From assembly GCA_023443455.1 (NCBI GenBank), contig JAEZUE010000087.1:1-64000 (forward strand): a DNA stretch of 64,000 bases, written 5' to 3'. The position numbers and the translations under genes are program-made. This document shows positions 37,120 through 45,517 of the stretch, piece after piece (within the stretch, counting starts at the first letter, position 1; each line of letters starts with the position of its first letter). The notes under the pieces are model-generated. The model searched no databases. It had not been told where the DNA came from and saw only the letters and a list, made by a program, of their open reading frames with translations. The stretch comes from Verrucomicrobiota bacterium (lineage in GTDB: Bacteria > Verrucomicrobiota > Verrucomicrobiia > Opitutales > Opitutaceae).

Positions 37120-37665
37120 ATGCCCATCCCTCCTCCCTGCTCCGCCCTGGTCGTCATCGACGTGCAACGCGGCTGGTACCTCTCGACGCCACCGCCCCAC
37201 GATGCCGGGCCCACGCTCGACCGCATCAACGACCTGATCGACCGCGCCCGTGCGGCGGGCCGGCCGGTGTTCTTCGTCCAGCACGGCGAAGCGCCCGACT
37301 ACACACCCGGGACCCCGGGCTGGGAGCTCCACCCCGGGCTGCACCGCGAGCCCGCCGATGCGGTCGTGCCGAAGACGGCCTGCGACTCCTTCCTCGCCAC
37401 CACGCTCCACCACGAACTCCGTGCCCGCCGCGTGGAGACCGTTGCGGTCTGCGGCGCGGCGACCGAGTTCTGCGTCGACACCACGATCCGAGCCGCCGCC
37501 AGCCTCGGCTACCGCGTGGTCGTGCCCGCCGACGCGCATGCGACCAAGGACCGGCCGGTCCTCAAGGCACCCGAGATCATCGCGCACCACAACTGGGTCT
37601 GGAACGAGATGAGCACGCCCCACCCCATCCGCGTGGTCCCCGCGTCCGAGATCCGTTTCGGCTAA
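37120..37665 (+). CDS. Isochorismatase-like cysteine hydrolase
   Basis: A 181-residue hydrolase of the isochorismatase/nicotinamidase fold. The catalytic triad is visible: Asp14 in ALVVIDVQRGWY, Lys85 in VVPKTACDSF and Cys118 in GAATEFCVDTT. The last motif, with xxEFCVDTT, is typical of amidase-type members; the substrate is unknown. It stands alone on the plus strand. Downstream is a GTAG-type repeat and then the convergent cheW gene. Confidence 0.9.
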   Translation: MPIPPPCSALVVIDVQRGWYLSTPPPHDAGPTLDRINDLIDRARAAGRPVFFVQHGEAPDYTPGTPGWELHPGLHREPADAVVPKTACDSFLATTLHHELRARRVETVAVCGAATEFCVDTTIRAAASLGYRVVVPADAHATKDRPVLKAPEIIAHHNWVWNEMSTPHPIRVVPASEIRFG

Positions 37666-37725
37666 GGGGCGAGCCCGCGGCCCGCGCACCGGCCCGAGCG
37701 CAACCGGCCCTCCTTCGCGGGCATG

Positions 37726-37757
37726 CCAGCCGGTAGGTCCATGTCTCCGGCTGGCCC
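37726..37757 (+). repeat. GTAG-containing hairpin repeat
   Basis: A 9-bp stem, GCCAGCCGG (37726-37734) with CCGGCTGGC (37748-37756), encloses GTAGGTCC (37734-37741), the same GTAGGTCC start as in the element at 759. It lies between the convergent hydrolase and cheW genes. Confidence 0.6.
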
Positions 37758-37931
37758 CCACGATTCCGCCGACGCCCCACCCTCCCGCTGACTGGCCCAG
37801 TAATGTTGGCGCAGTTGACCGGGCCCCAACAAGGTGAGCGGGAAGGACCGGACGAGCAGGGAGTCGAGCACCTCGACCGACTCCCGGTCCACGGCGAGGC
37901 AATCCACATGGCGAAGGAGCTTCGTGGGCGG

Positions 37932-38414
37932 TTACGCGGCCGGGAGCATGCCGACCGCGCCCCCGAGGACCATGCCCAGATCGAGCAGGGTCGTGATTCC
38001 GTCGCGAATCCGTGCATACCCAGATACCCCGTTCGCACCGGCCAGGCCGGCCATCGCCGGGGCGACGGACAACTGCGCGGGTCCGAGTTCGAGCACCTCG
38101 TCGACATCGTCGACCAACAGCCCGGTGAGGCGACCGCCGGCCGTGGCGGTCTCGGCGACCACGATGCACGTCCGCGGGCCGGGCTCGACGAAGCCGAGGC
38201 CCAGGCGTAGCCGCAGATCGACCACCGAGATCACCCGATCCCGCAGATTCACGACACCACGCACATCGGGCGGCGTGCCGGGGATCGGGGTGATCGGCAG
38301 CATGCGGATGATTTCGCGCACATCGGCCACCGGCACGCCGAACGAGCCGTCGCCGAGACGAAACGAGAGATACCGGTTGGCGAGGCCGGCCGAGGACAAG
38401 GAAGGCAGTTTCAT
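37932..38414 (-). CDS. cheW: Chemotaxis coupling protein CheW
   Basis: Links chemoreceptors to the CheA kinase. The 160-residue protein is one CheW/SH3-like domain: RYLSFRLGDGSFGVPVADVREIIRM (start of the first barrel), then GTPPDVRGVVNLRDRVISVVDLRLRLG with the receptor-binding RG and NLR motif, and LLVDDVDEVLEL. It starts 13 bases after the chemoreceptor stop. No cheA, cheR, cheB or motor gene is in the window, so it must use a distant CheA. Confidence 0.93.
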   Translation of the reverse strand: MKLPSLSSAGLANRYLSFRLGDGSFGVPVADVREIIRMLPITPIPGTPPDVRGVVNLRDRVISVVDLRLRLGLGFVEPGPRTCIVVAETATAGGRLTGLLVDDVDEVLELGPAQLSVAPAMAGLAGANGVSGYARIRDGITTLLDLGMVLGGAVGMLPAA

Positions 38415-38427
38415 TTGCGGCGAGAAA

Positions 38428-40371
38428 TCAGAGATCGTGGAAACTCATCGCCGAGGCGTCGCTCCGGGGCGCGCGCGGCGCCACGGTTCGCGGCGTCACC
38501 GCAGATGCGACACGGGCACCCGGCGCGTTCGCGCCCACCATCGGAACGGCCGGGGCGCGGCCGCCGGCGTCGCCCTTCACGAGCCGCAACAGGTCGACCA
38601 CCGCGCCCTGGAGCGTCGAGGCCTGGGAGTTGAGCTCCTCGGCGGCGTTGGCGCACTCCTCCGCGCTGGCGGCGTTGCCCTGCGTGACCGAATCCATCTC
38701 GGCAATCGCCTTGCCGACCTGGGTGGTGGATTCGCTCTGCACGAGCGAGGCCTGGGCGGCTTCGACCGAGATGAGTTCCATTTCCTGGATGCGCGTCGAG
38801 ATCTCCCCGAGGCCGGAATCGACCTTGCCGCACAGCTCCACGCCCTGGGCGGTGCGGGCGAGCGCGGTCTCGATCTTCGACGAGATGTCGCGGGCCGAGG
38901 TCGCACTGCGCTGCGCCAGCGCGCGCACCTCGCCGGCAACCACCGCGAAACCGGCGCCGCTCTCGCCGGCCCGCGCCGCCTCGACGGCGGCGTTGAGCGC
39001 GAGGATGTTCGTCTGGAACGCGATCTCGTCGATGTCGCGGATGATTTTCGAGATCTCGTCGCTGCTCTCCTTGATCGCACGCATCGACAGCGCCATGTCG
39101 CGCATGTCGGAGCTGCCGCGGTTCGCGGCCTCCCGCGCCAGTCGCGTGAGCTCTCCGGTCTTGCCGGAGCTCTGGGCGTTGCGCTCCGCCGTGGAAACCA
39201 TCTCCTCCAGCGTGGCGCTGGTCTCCTCGATCGAGGCCGCCTGCTGGCTCGCCCCCGCCGCCAACTGCTGGCTGGCCGCGGAGACTTGGTGCGCGGAGGC
39301 GGCGGTCTCGTCCGCCCCGGCCATGAGCGTGTCGACGATGCGCGTGAGCACGCGGTTGGTGCTGCGTGTGATCAGGAACGCCACCACGGAGCCGATCAGC
39401 CCGGCCAGAATGCTGCCCACGACCAACGTCTTCATGCCGCGATGCAGGCCCGTGGCGCTCTCCTCCGACATCTCGCGCATCCGCCGCACCGCGTTGGCCA
39501 AGATATTCTCCACCTCGTCGACAAACGGAAAATACGCCGCCGAACGGGCCGCCCGGCTCGCCAGCTTGGCCTCGATCGCGGTCTCGAGCGTCGCGAGCCC
39601 TTCCTGGTAGATCGCGATCTGGGCGATCAGGGCGTCGATACGCTCCCGGTTCCGGGCACGGGCATACTCCGGGCGCATCTCGCGGGCCTGCGCCGCGACC
39701 GTCGCGGCCTTCGCGGCGGCGGCACGCACGGCGTCGAGGCTGTCCTCGGCGTTGGCCTTCCAGGTGCCCAGGCGCATCTCCGCAACCGCGCGGTAGGTCT
39801 CGCCCAGCACGCGCATCTTGCGGATCCGCTCGTTGGCCTTGGCCATGGTCTGCGACTCGCCCTCGTCGCGGGCGGCCTCCTCGACCCCGGCGAGCATCTC
39901 CGAGCACGCATCGAAGGTGCCCAGGCCGGCCGGGACCATCCGGTTCCACGCCGCCTGGAACTGCAACGTGGCCGCGCGATAGTCGGCGACGGTCCCCGTG
40001 TATTTGGAAAACATGGGCATCGCCTTCGCCATGCCCGCCCGCAGGACGGGCAGTCTCTCGTGGAGCACCGCAAACGCCTCGGCCCGGGCAAGGGCGGCCT
40101 CGACCTCCTGCTGCGCCGCAAGGACCTTGTCCCAAGACGCCGGGGTCTCCACGGCGTCGTAGCCGCGGGAGGCGATGGCCAGGTTGCTCGACGCCGCCTT
40201 GATGGCCTGGGCGACGACCTCCTGCTCGGAGTAGAGCGTGTGCAGGGCGTCGGCGCTGGCGGCCGCTTCGCGCATCCGCACGATGGCAAGCGTGCTGAGG
40301 AGGATCAGCATCAGGAAGAGGGAGCCGGACCCGAGCGCGGTGCGCCGGTTCAGTGTCATGGATCGTTTCAT
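38428..40371 (-). CDS. Methyl-accepting chemotaxis protein without an obvious HAMP domain
   Basis: A 647-residue inner-membrane receptor. TM1 is about residues 12-32 (ALGSGSLFLMLILLSTLAIV), a helical periplasmic sensor spans about 33-312, TM2 is about 317-336 (TLVVGSILAGLIGSVVAFLI). The signalling domain begins almost at once with VSAASQQLAAGASQQAASIEETSATLEEM-like heptads, leaving no room for a normal HAMP of about 50 residues. The conserved hairpin tip is IDEIAFQTNILALNAAVEAARAGE (quoted in part). The C-terminal tail is Ala/Pro-rich. It lies between a lone receiver gene and cheW in one operon. Confidence 0.93.
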   Translation of the reverse strand: MKRSMTLNRRTALGSGSLFLMLILLSTLAIVRMREAAASADALHTLYSEQEVVAQAIKAASSNLAIASRGYDAVETPASWDKVLAAQQEVEAALARAEAFAVLHERLPVLRAGMAKAMPMFSKYTGTVADYRAATLQFQAAWNRMVPAGLGTFDACSEMLAGVEEAARDEGESQTMAKANERIRKMRVLGETYRAVAEMRLGTWKANAEDSLDAVRAAAAKAATVAAQAREMRPEYARARNRERIDALIAQIAIYQEGLATLETAIEAKLASRAARSAAYFPFVDEVENILANAVRRMREMSEESATGLHRGMKTLVVGSILAGLIGSVVAFLITRSTNRVLTRIVDTLMAGADETAASAHQVSAASQQLAAGASQQAASIEETSATLEEMVSTAERNAQSSGKTGELTRLAREAANRGSSDMRDMALSMRAIKESSDEISKIIRDIDEIAFQTNILALNAAVEAARAGESGAGFAVVAGEVRALAQRSATSARDISSKIETALARTAQGVELCGKVDSGLGEISTRIQEMELISVEAAQASLVQSESTTQVGKAIAEMDSVTQGNAASAEECANAAEELNSQASTLQGAVVDLLRLVKGDAGGRAPAVPMVGANAPGARVASAVTPRTVAPRAPRSDASAMSFHDL

Positions 40372-40405
40372 TTCGGGAAAAGTCGTTGTCGTTGAAAATT
40401 CAGGT

Positions 40406-40747
40406 TCAGGGGTGGACCACTTCGCGCAGCTCGGTGAGGCGCTCCTTGGGCACGAACGCCACGGCGCCGAGCGCCAACGCCGCCAGGCGCAACTCGGGTT
40501 CGCTGTAGCTCGAGACCACGACGAGCCGCGTGCCCGGGCTCTGTTGCTGCAGCGCCCGCATCGTCGCGAATCCGCTGACGCCGCCGAGCATCAGATCGAC
40601 CGTGGCGAAGTCGGCGCCGAAACCCGGCGCAACCGCCAGCGCCTCCTCGCCGGTCGCGCATTCGCACACGCGGTCCCCCGGGCGGGCCACGATTTCCCGG
40701 ATGAGTTGCCGGGCACCAGCATGGTCGTCGATGATCAGGAGCTTCAT
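40406..40747 (-). CDS. Single-domain response regulator (CheY-like)
   Basis: A 113-residue receiver with no output domain. Acid pocket Asp7/Asp8 in LLIIDDHAG, phospho-acceptor Asp51 in FATVDLMLGG, Ser in VVVSSYSEPE and Lys in FVPKERLTEL. The ATG at 40747 gives MKLLIIDD; it is 34 bases upstream of the chemoreceptor gene. It may be the diffusible messenger or phosphate sink of this chemosensory set, which is inferred from position. Confidence 0.9.
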   Translation of the reverse strand: MKLLIIDDHAGARQLIREIVARPGDRVCECATGEEALAVAPGFGADFATVDLMLGGVSGFATMRALQQQSPGTRLVVVSSYSEPELRLAALALGAVAFVPKERLTELREVVHP

Positions 40748-40982
40748 GGTTCTTGGATGCCGCCAAGCATGCCACGGCCGCGCCCGTCCCGGCATCTGTG
40801 CTCCTGCGGGTTTCCCGCCGCGGAAACGCGGGATATTTCTCCGTAGGTCTACCTAGAGTGGAGACCCCCGCCAGGCCGGGCGTCGGCGCCCGACTCCGGG
40901 GGATCCCCCCGACCGCCCCGCCACAGTGTGTCCGGATTCCAACCACCGATGGGAGAAGCCGCTCCGGCCCCGCCCGCGAGGG

Positions 40983-41636
40983 CTACAACGCCGCCCGGTT
41001 CTCCAGCGAGAACTGCAGCAGGCTGTGCCGGCCGCCCAACCCCAACTTCGCCGAGATGTTCGCCCGATGCGACTCCACCGTGCACCGGCTCACGAAGAGC
41101 TCCTCCGCGATCTCCCGGCTTGTCTTCTTCTGCGAAATCAAAAGCAGAATACGCCGCTCCGCCTTGGTGAGGTCGTTCAATCCCGGCCGATACGCGGCGA
41201 GCGCCTTCGCGCGGCTGCTCCGCCGCAGCAGGTAGCCCGAGATCGACGGGCTCAGGTGGTGCTGTCCCTTCGCCACGGCGCGCACGCTCTCGAGGATGTC
41301 GGACACGGCGTTCTCCTTGAGCACGAAACCCAGCACCCCGTCATCCATCGCCCGGTTGAACGTCTCCTCGTCGTCGCACATCGTCAGGACCACGAGCCGG
41401 GTCGGCAATTTGCGCTCCCGGACGGCGCGGGCGACAACCAACCCCGAGAACCCGGGCAGATTGATGTCGAGCACGGCCACCTCCGGTCGCTCCCGTTCGA
41501 GCAACGAAAGTGCCGCGGGGCCATCGCCCGCCTCACCCACGCAGGTGTAGCGGACATCGCGTTCGAGCAGCTCCCGCAGCCCCTGTCGGAACAACGGGTG
41601 ATCATCGATGATGGCGACACGAACCTTCGATTTCAT
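40983..41636 (-). CDS. NarL/FixJ-type response regulator
   Basis: A 217-residue regulator: receiver (Asp11/Asp12 in VRVAIIDDHPLFRQGL, phospho-Asp57 in AVLDINLPG, Lys in GFVLKENAV) and a C-terminal LuxR-type HTH (LTKAERRILLLISQKKTSRE, then IAEELFVSRCTVESHRANISAKL). It follows the histidine kinase gene directly; the kinase stop (41647) is 10 bases before the ATG at 41636, and a TTG at 41645 is an alternative start. Kinase and regulator surely form a pair. The target genes are unknown. Confidence 0.95.
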   Translation of the reverse strand: MKSKVRVAIIDDHPLFRQGLRELLERDVRYTCVGEAGDGPAALSLLERERPEVAVLDINLPGFSGLVVARAVRERKLPTRLVVLTMCDDEETFNRAMDDGVLGFVLKENAVSDILESVRAVAKGQHHLSPSISGYLLRRSSRAKALAAYRPGLNDLTKAERRILLLISQKKTSREIAEELFVSRCTVESHRANISAKLGLGGRHSLLQFSLENRAAL

Positions 41637-41646
41637 GGCGACCAAC

Positions 41647-42720
41647 TCAAGGAATCCGCTTTGTTTCGGGCGGCGAACCGCTGCGCCCTCGCCCTCGCGG
41701 ATGCGGCACCGCTATCTCGATGCGGCAGCCCGTACCCGGAGCGGAGTCGATGCGCAGGTCGCCGCCCAGCATGCACACCCGCTCGGCGATATTCCGCAAT
41801 CCCAGGCCATCCGACACAGCGCCCGCCACATCGAAGCCCCGCCCGTCGTCGGCGATGATCAGCCGGACCACATGCACGTCGTTCTCGAGCACCACATCGA
41901 CCGCCGACGCGCCCGCGTGTTTGACCACATTGTTCATCGCCTCCTGCGCGATGCGGAACCAGAGCACGTCGGCCTCCGGGGAGAAGTTGCCGTCGACGGG
42001 ATCGATGCGGTGTTCGATCCGGAAGGCGGCGGTGCGGCCGACTTCGTCGAACATCGCCCGCAGCGCCTGGGTGAGGCCGAGGTGGTCGAGCTGATGCGGC
42101 CGCAAGGCATGCGAGATGCGGCGCACCTCTCCCACCGCGTGGGTCGCGAGCGCGAGCACCTCCCGCACCTGCCGGCACGCGGCCTCGTCAAGCGACGGCT
42201 TGCACGCCGCCATCTCCAGCCGGGTTTTGATCAGGAGCAGGTCCTGCCCCAGGCTGTCGTGCAGTTCGCTGGCGATCCGGCGGCGCTCGGCCTCCTGCGA
42301 CTCGATGAGGCGCCGCGCGAAAGCCGCCTGGCTGCGGCGTTCCCGCTCGGCCGCCGCCACGTGCTCACGTTCACTGCGACGCAACATGGTCACGTCTGTC
42401 ACCACCGAAAGAACACACGCCCGCCCATGCAGGTCGAGCCGCTCGGCATTGAGGATCACGTCGCGCGCCTCGTCACCCACCCGCAACGAAATCGCCCAGT
42501 TGCGCACCGAACCGTGGCGCGTGAGCGCCTCGCGAAACCGGCGCCGGGAAGCGGCATCCGGCCAGAAGCCGATATCGAGGCTGGTGCGCCCGCGGACCCG
42601 CGCCGGGGTCGCCCCATACTGCGCCAAGAATCGGTCGTTGACGTCGAGTATCCGCCCCGTCTCGAAGTCGCTCACCGCGATGGCGTCGGGGCTGGCCTTG
42701 AAGATCTTCTCGAAGATCAT
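41647..42720 (-). CDS. Cytosolic PAS-domain histidine kinase, NarX/DesK-type (HisKA_3)
   Basis: A 357-residue kinase without membrane segments. A PAS domain (about 1-115: FEKIFKASPDAIAVSDFETG, LDVNDRFLAQYG) senses an internal signal. The HisKA_3 dimerisation box ERRRIASELHDSLGQDLLL carries the phosphorylated His154. The ATPase domain follows (IAQEAMNNVVKHAGASAVDV, DDGRGFD, GLGLRNIAERV). The ATG at 42720 sits just before the PAS fold; the frame stays open to a GTG at 42897, but that stretch is Arg/Ala/Pro-rich and repeat-like, so I exclude it. It pairs with the regulator at 40983. Confidence 0.92.
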   Translation of the reverse strand: MIFEKIFKASPDAIAVSDFETGRILDVNDRFLAQYGATPARVRGRTSLDIGFWPDAASRRRFREALTRHGSVRNWAISLRVGDEARDVILNAERLDLHGRACVLSVVTDVTMLRRSEREHVAAAERERRSQAAFARRLIESQEAERRRIASELHDSLGQDLLLIKTRLEMAACKPSLDEAACRQVREVLALATHAVGEVRRISHALRPHQLDHLGLTQALRAMFDEVGRTAAFRIEHRIDPVDGNFSPEADVLWFRIAQEAMNNVVKHAGASAVDVVLENDVHVVRLIIADDGRGFDVAGAVSDGLGLRNIAERVCMLGGDLRIDSAPGTGCRIEIAVPHPRGRGRSGSPPETKRIP

Positions 42721-43165
42721 CTCCGACAGGCCACTCGCGGAGCGCTTGCCGGTGGGACTCGGTCCGCACTCGGCGGCTGCACCAGAGACCCGCCCAAAAA
42801 TCGAGACCACACGGGCACGGCGAACTCCCCCCCGGGCGGGGCGGGCGGCGCTCCCTGCGGAGTGGGCGGTTGGTCGAGGTTTTCCGGCGCCGGTCACACC
42901 GACTGATCGGCCGCCGGTGCCGGGAGTTTAGGCGGGGCCACTCCGGCCGACCGGGTGCGAGCGTGCTCGGGCGCAACGAGCCAGCCACGTAGGCCGGCGA
43001 AACACCAGGTGCCGGCTCAGCCGTGATGACGCCATCGAGAGGCGAGCGTCGAGGGACGAGCGCCGAAGCATCGGTGGCGAGCTTCCAGCACGAGTGCTTC
43101 GCCCGATCTCCCCTGTGATCGGCCCCTCGACGCTCGTCACTCGGCACTCGACCGAATGCTTACGC
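42721..43165. other. Gene-free interval with a 13-bp inverted repeat
   Basis: No gene is convincing. The arms CGAGCGTCGAGGG (43043-43055) and CCCTCGACGCTCG (43124-43136) are perfect complements, 68 bases apart. The space between holds smaller repeats (GCCGAAGCATCGG, GAGTGCTTCGCCCGATC). It separates the phoH2 stop from the kinase start and probably holds the kinase promoter. Confidence 0.55.
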
Positions 43166-44683
43166 TCAGAGCAGATCGGCAGCGAGTTCGGCCAGCTTCG
43201 AACGTTCGCCCTTCGAGAGCTTCACGTGGGCGGCGAGCGCATGGCCGCGCATCTTGTTGCGGCAATAGACGAGGCCGTTGCTGCGGGAGTCGACGTACGG
43301 GTTGTCGATCTGCGCCGGGTCGCCGATGAGCACGATTTTCGAGCCCTCGGAGATGCGGGTGATGATCGTCTTCACCTCGTGGGGCGTGAGCTGCTGCGCC
43401 TCGTCGAGGATGAAGAAGCGCCGCGCGATCGAGCGGCCACGGATGAAGCACAACGCCTCGATCTCGACCACGCCGGAGCGGATCAACCGCTCGTAGGGCT
43501 TCATTGGAGGCAGGGTGCTCGCGCCCCCGCCGGCCGACACCGGGGCGACCCCGGGCGCCGAAAAGGTCATCGCCTTCTTTTTCTTCGCCACCTTCTTGGC
43601 GGCAAACTGCGGCTCCTTCGGCGGCTTCGAAGGGATCAGCACCTCGAGCGCGTCGTAGTAGGGCTGCAACCACGGCTTCATCTTCTCCTCGAGCGAGCCG
43701 GGAAGAAAACCGATGTCCTTGCCCAGCGCGATGATCGGGCGCGAGATCGACAGGCCGTCGTAGCGCTCGCTCTCCTCGCGGATCTGGTGGAGCGCGCAGA
43801 CGGTCGAGAGCAGCGTCTTGCCGGTGCCGGCCTTGCCGTAGCAGGTGACGAGCGAGATCGTCTCGTCGAGCAGCGCGTCCATGAAGAATTGCTGCTCGAG
43901 GTTGCGCGGGCGGATCGGGATGCCGCCGGGCGCCTGCACATGGTCGGGCAACCGCAGGCGGCGCACCTGGCCGGCGCCGAGATAACGGCCCGGCATGGTC
44001 TTGCCCTCGGGCGTCTTCAACAGCACGTAGTCGTTGAGCAGCAGGTTGCGCAGCCCGTCGCCCTCGAACTCGATGTGCCCCTCGGAGGCGAAGCGCTGCA
44101 TCTCGTAGACCGAGAGCGAAATCGGGTGGTAGCCGACGTCCTCGTCCTCGACCGGCACCTTGTCGTTGAGATAGTCCTGCGCCTCGAGCCCGACCGCGCG
44201 CGCCTTCAACGCGACGTTCACGTCCTTCGTCACCAGGATCGTCGGCGGCGGGTACGTGTCGTTGATGAAAAGCGCGCACGCGATGATGCGGTTGTCCTTC
44301 TTGGACAGGTCCGGCAGCACCGAGCGGAAGCGCTGCATCGTCGGCGAATCGACTCCATCAAGCAGATACCGGTTGATGATGACCGACAACGTGCCGCCGG
44401 TGGGAAGCTCGACGCCCTCCAGCATCGCACGGCTGTCGGGCAGCAGTTGCGAGAGGATGCGGTGGACCGTGCGGGCGTTGCGGCCGCGCTCGGTCGATTG
44501 TTCGGACTTGATGGCGTCGAGTTCCTCGAGCACCTCGACCGGGATGGCGAGGTTGTTGTCGTCGAACTTGAAGATCGACTGGGGGTCGTGCAGGAGCACG
44601 TTGGTGTCGAGGACGAAGGTCTTCGCCTTCGTGGAAACTCTGAGCCGCGGTTTGGGTTGGAGGGTCCCTGTTGGGGTACTCAT
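43166..44683 (-). CDS. PhoH2-type protein: PIN domain fused to PhoH ATPase
   Basis: A 505-residue protein. The N-terminal PIN ribonuclease domain has KTFVLDTNVLLHDP (acidic Asp), then VEVLEELDAIKSEQ and LPDLSKKDNRIIACAL. The C-terminal PhoH helicase/ATPase has Walker A CYGKAGTGKTLLSTVCAL, then ISRPIIALGKDIGFLPG, Walker B RFFILDEAQQLTPHE and KIVLIGDPAQIDNPYVD. PhoH2 proteins are RNA helicase-nucleases. An unusual Lys/Ala/Gly-rich insert of about 40 residues (AKKVAKKKKAMTFSAPG) splits the ATPase domain. The ATG at 44683 is taken over 44713. It is divergent from the cyclophilin gene. Confidence 0.93.
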   Translation of the reverse strand: MSTPTGTLQPKPRLRVSTKAKTFVLDTNVLLHDPQSIFKFDDNNLAIPVEVLEELDAIKSEQSTERGRNARTVHRILSQLLPDSRAMLEGVELPTGGTLSVIINRYLLDGVDSPTMQRFRSVLPDLSKKDNRIIACALFINDTYPPPTILVTKDVNVALKARAVGLEAQDYLNDKVPVEDEDVGYHPISLSVYEMQRFASEGHIEFEGDGLRNLLLNDYVLLKTPEGKTMPGRYLGAGQVRRLRLPDHVQAPGGIPIRPRNLEQQFFMDALLDETISLVTCYGKAGTGKTLLSTVCALHQIREESERYDGLSISRPIIALGKDIGFLPGSLEEKMKPWLQPYYDALEVLIPSKPPKEPQFAAKKVAKKKKAMTFSAPGVAPVSAGGGASTLPPMKPYERLIRSGVVEIEALCFIRGRSIARRFFILDEAQQLTPHEVKTIITRISEGSKIVLIGDPAQIDNPYVDSRSNGLVYCRNKMRGHALAAHVKLSKGERSKLAELAADLL

Positions 44684-44889
44684 CGGCTGTGAGCAAATTG
44701 TGAGCAAGTGCATGAACGGGGCACGGTCCGGCGTCGATGCAATTCACCGGAACCGGGGAGATTTTCTCGGGCATTTCGCACGGGGAACCACCATGCACAG
44801 GGCGGGCCAGGCGCGATGTGAAATCCGCGTCACAACACCGCGCGATTCGGCCTTGCGCGGTGAATGGGCGGGCGCTTGCCTCGGCCGTG

Positions 44890-45405
44890 ATGTCGTCCAA
44901 CACCACCACCGAATATGCCGTGATCAGCACCGACCACGGCGACCTCAAGATCGCCTTCTGGCCCGATGTCGCCCCGAAGACCGTCGAGAATTTCAAGAAG
45001 CTCGCCAACGAGGGCTTCTACGACGGCACGGCGTTCCACCGCATCATCAAGGGCTTCATGATCCAGGGCGGTTGCCCGAACACCAAGGCCGGCGCGAAAG
45101 GCATCCCCGGCACCGGCGACCCGGGCTACAAGGTCAAGGCCGAGTTCAACGCCAAGTCGCACGTGCGCGGCGTGATCTCCATGGCCCGTGCCCAGAATCC
45201 GGATTCCGCCGGCTGCCAGTTCTTCATCTGCCACGGCGACGCCAAGTTCCTCGACCGCCAGTACACCGCCTTCGGCCAGCTCGTCGGCGGCGACGACGTG
45301 CTCGAGAAGCTCGCCAACGTCGCGGTCACCCATGGCGGCGGCGGCGAAAAGAGCACCCCGGTCGAACGCCAGGGCGTGAAGTCGATCAAGATCGTCTCCG
45401 AGTAA
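44890..45405 (+). CDS. Cyclophilin-type peptidyl-prolyl isomerase
   Basis: A 171-residue cytoplasmic cyclophilin (no signal peptide). Active-site segments: GTAFHRIIKGFMIQGG (Arg and the hydrophobic floor), GVISMARAQNPDSAGCQFFI (the Ala/Gln/Phe set) and LDRQYTAFGQLVGG. It accelerates proline isomerisation during folding. An in-frame extension upstream to 44737 is not conserved-looking, so the ATG at 44890 (MSSNTTTEYAVIST) is used. A terminator follows 33 bases after the stop. Confidence 0.95.
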   Translation: MSSNTTTEYAVISTDHGDLKIAFWPDVAPKTVENFKKLANEGFYDGTAFHRIIKGFMIQGGCPNTKAGAKGIPGTGDPGYKVKAEFNAKSHVRGVISMARAQNPDSAGCQFFICHGDAKFLDRQYTAFGQLVGGDDVLEKLANVAVTHGGGGEKSTPVERQGVKSIKIVSE

Positions 45406-45437
45406 CCGGTCTCCGGAGACAACAGTCCCCTCTTCCG

Positions 45438-45469
45438 CGCCGCCCCGCAACGGGCGGCGTTTTTCTTTC
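45438..45469 (+). terminator. Intrinsic terminator of the cyclophilin gene
   Basis: CGCCGCCC (45438-45445) pairs with GGGCGGCG (45452-45459), loop CGCAAC, followed by TTTTTCTTT on the plus strand. It lies 33 bases after the stop codon. Confidence 0.9.
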
Positions 45470-45496
45470 GCCGTGGACGGGGCCTTCGGGGCGAGG

Positions 45497-45517
45497 CGGG
45501 CGGACGCTCCGCCCTAC
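45497..45517 (-). repeat. GTAG-headed REP-like hairpin overlapping a stop codon
   Basis: On the minus strand GTAG (45517-45514) leads into GGGCGGA-GCG-TCCGCCC, a perfect 7-bp hairpin (45508-45514 with 45498-45504). The TAG inside GTAG is the stop codon (45516-45514) of the aminotransferase gene. Confidence 0.7.

Noticed and set aside
42721..42897. 59-residue N-terminal extension of the PAS histidine kinase
   Set aside because: It starts from a GTG, is Arg/Ala/Pro-rich, and the PAS domain starts exactly at the internal ATG 42720.
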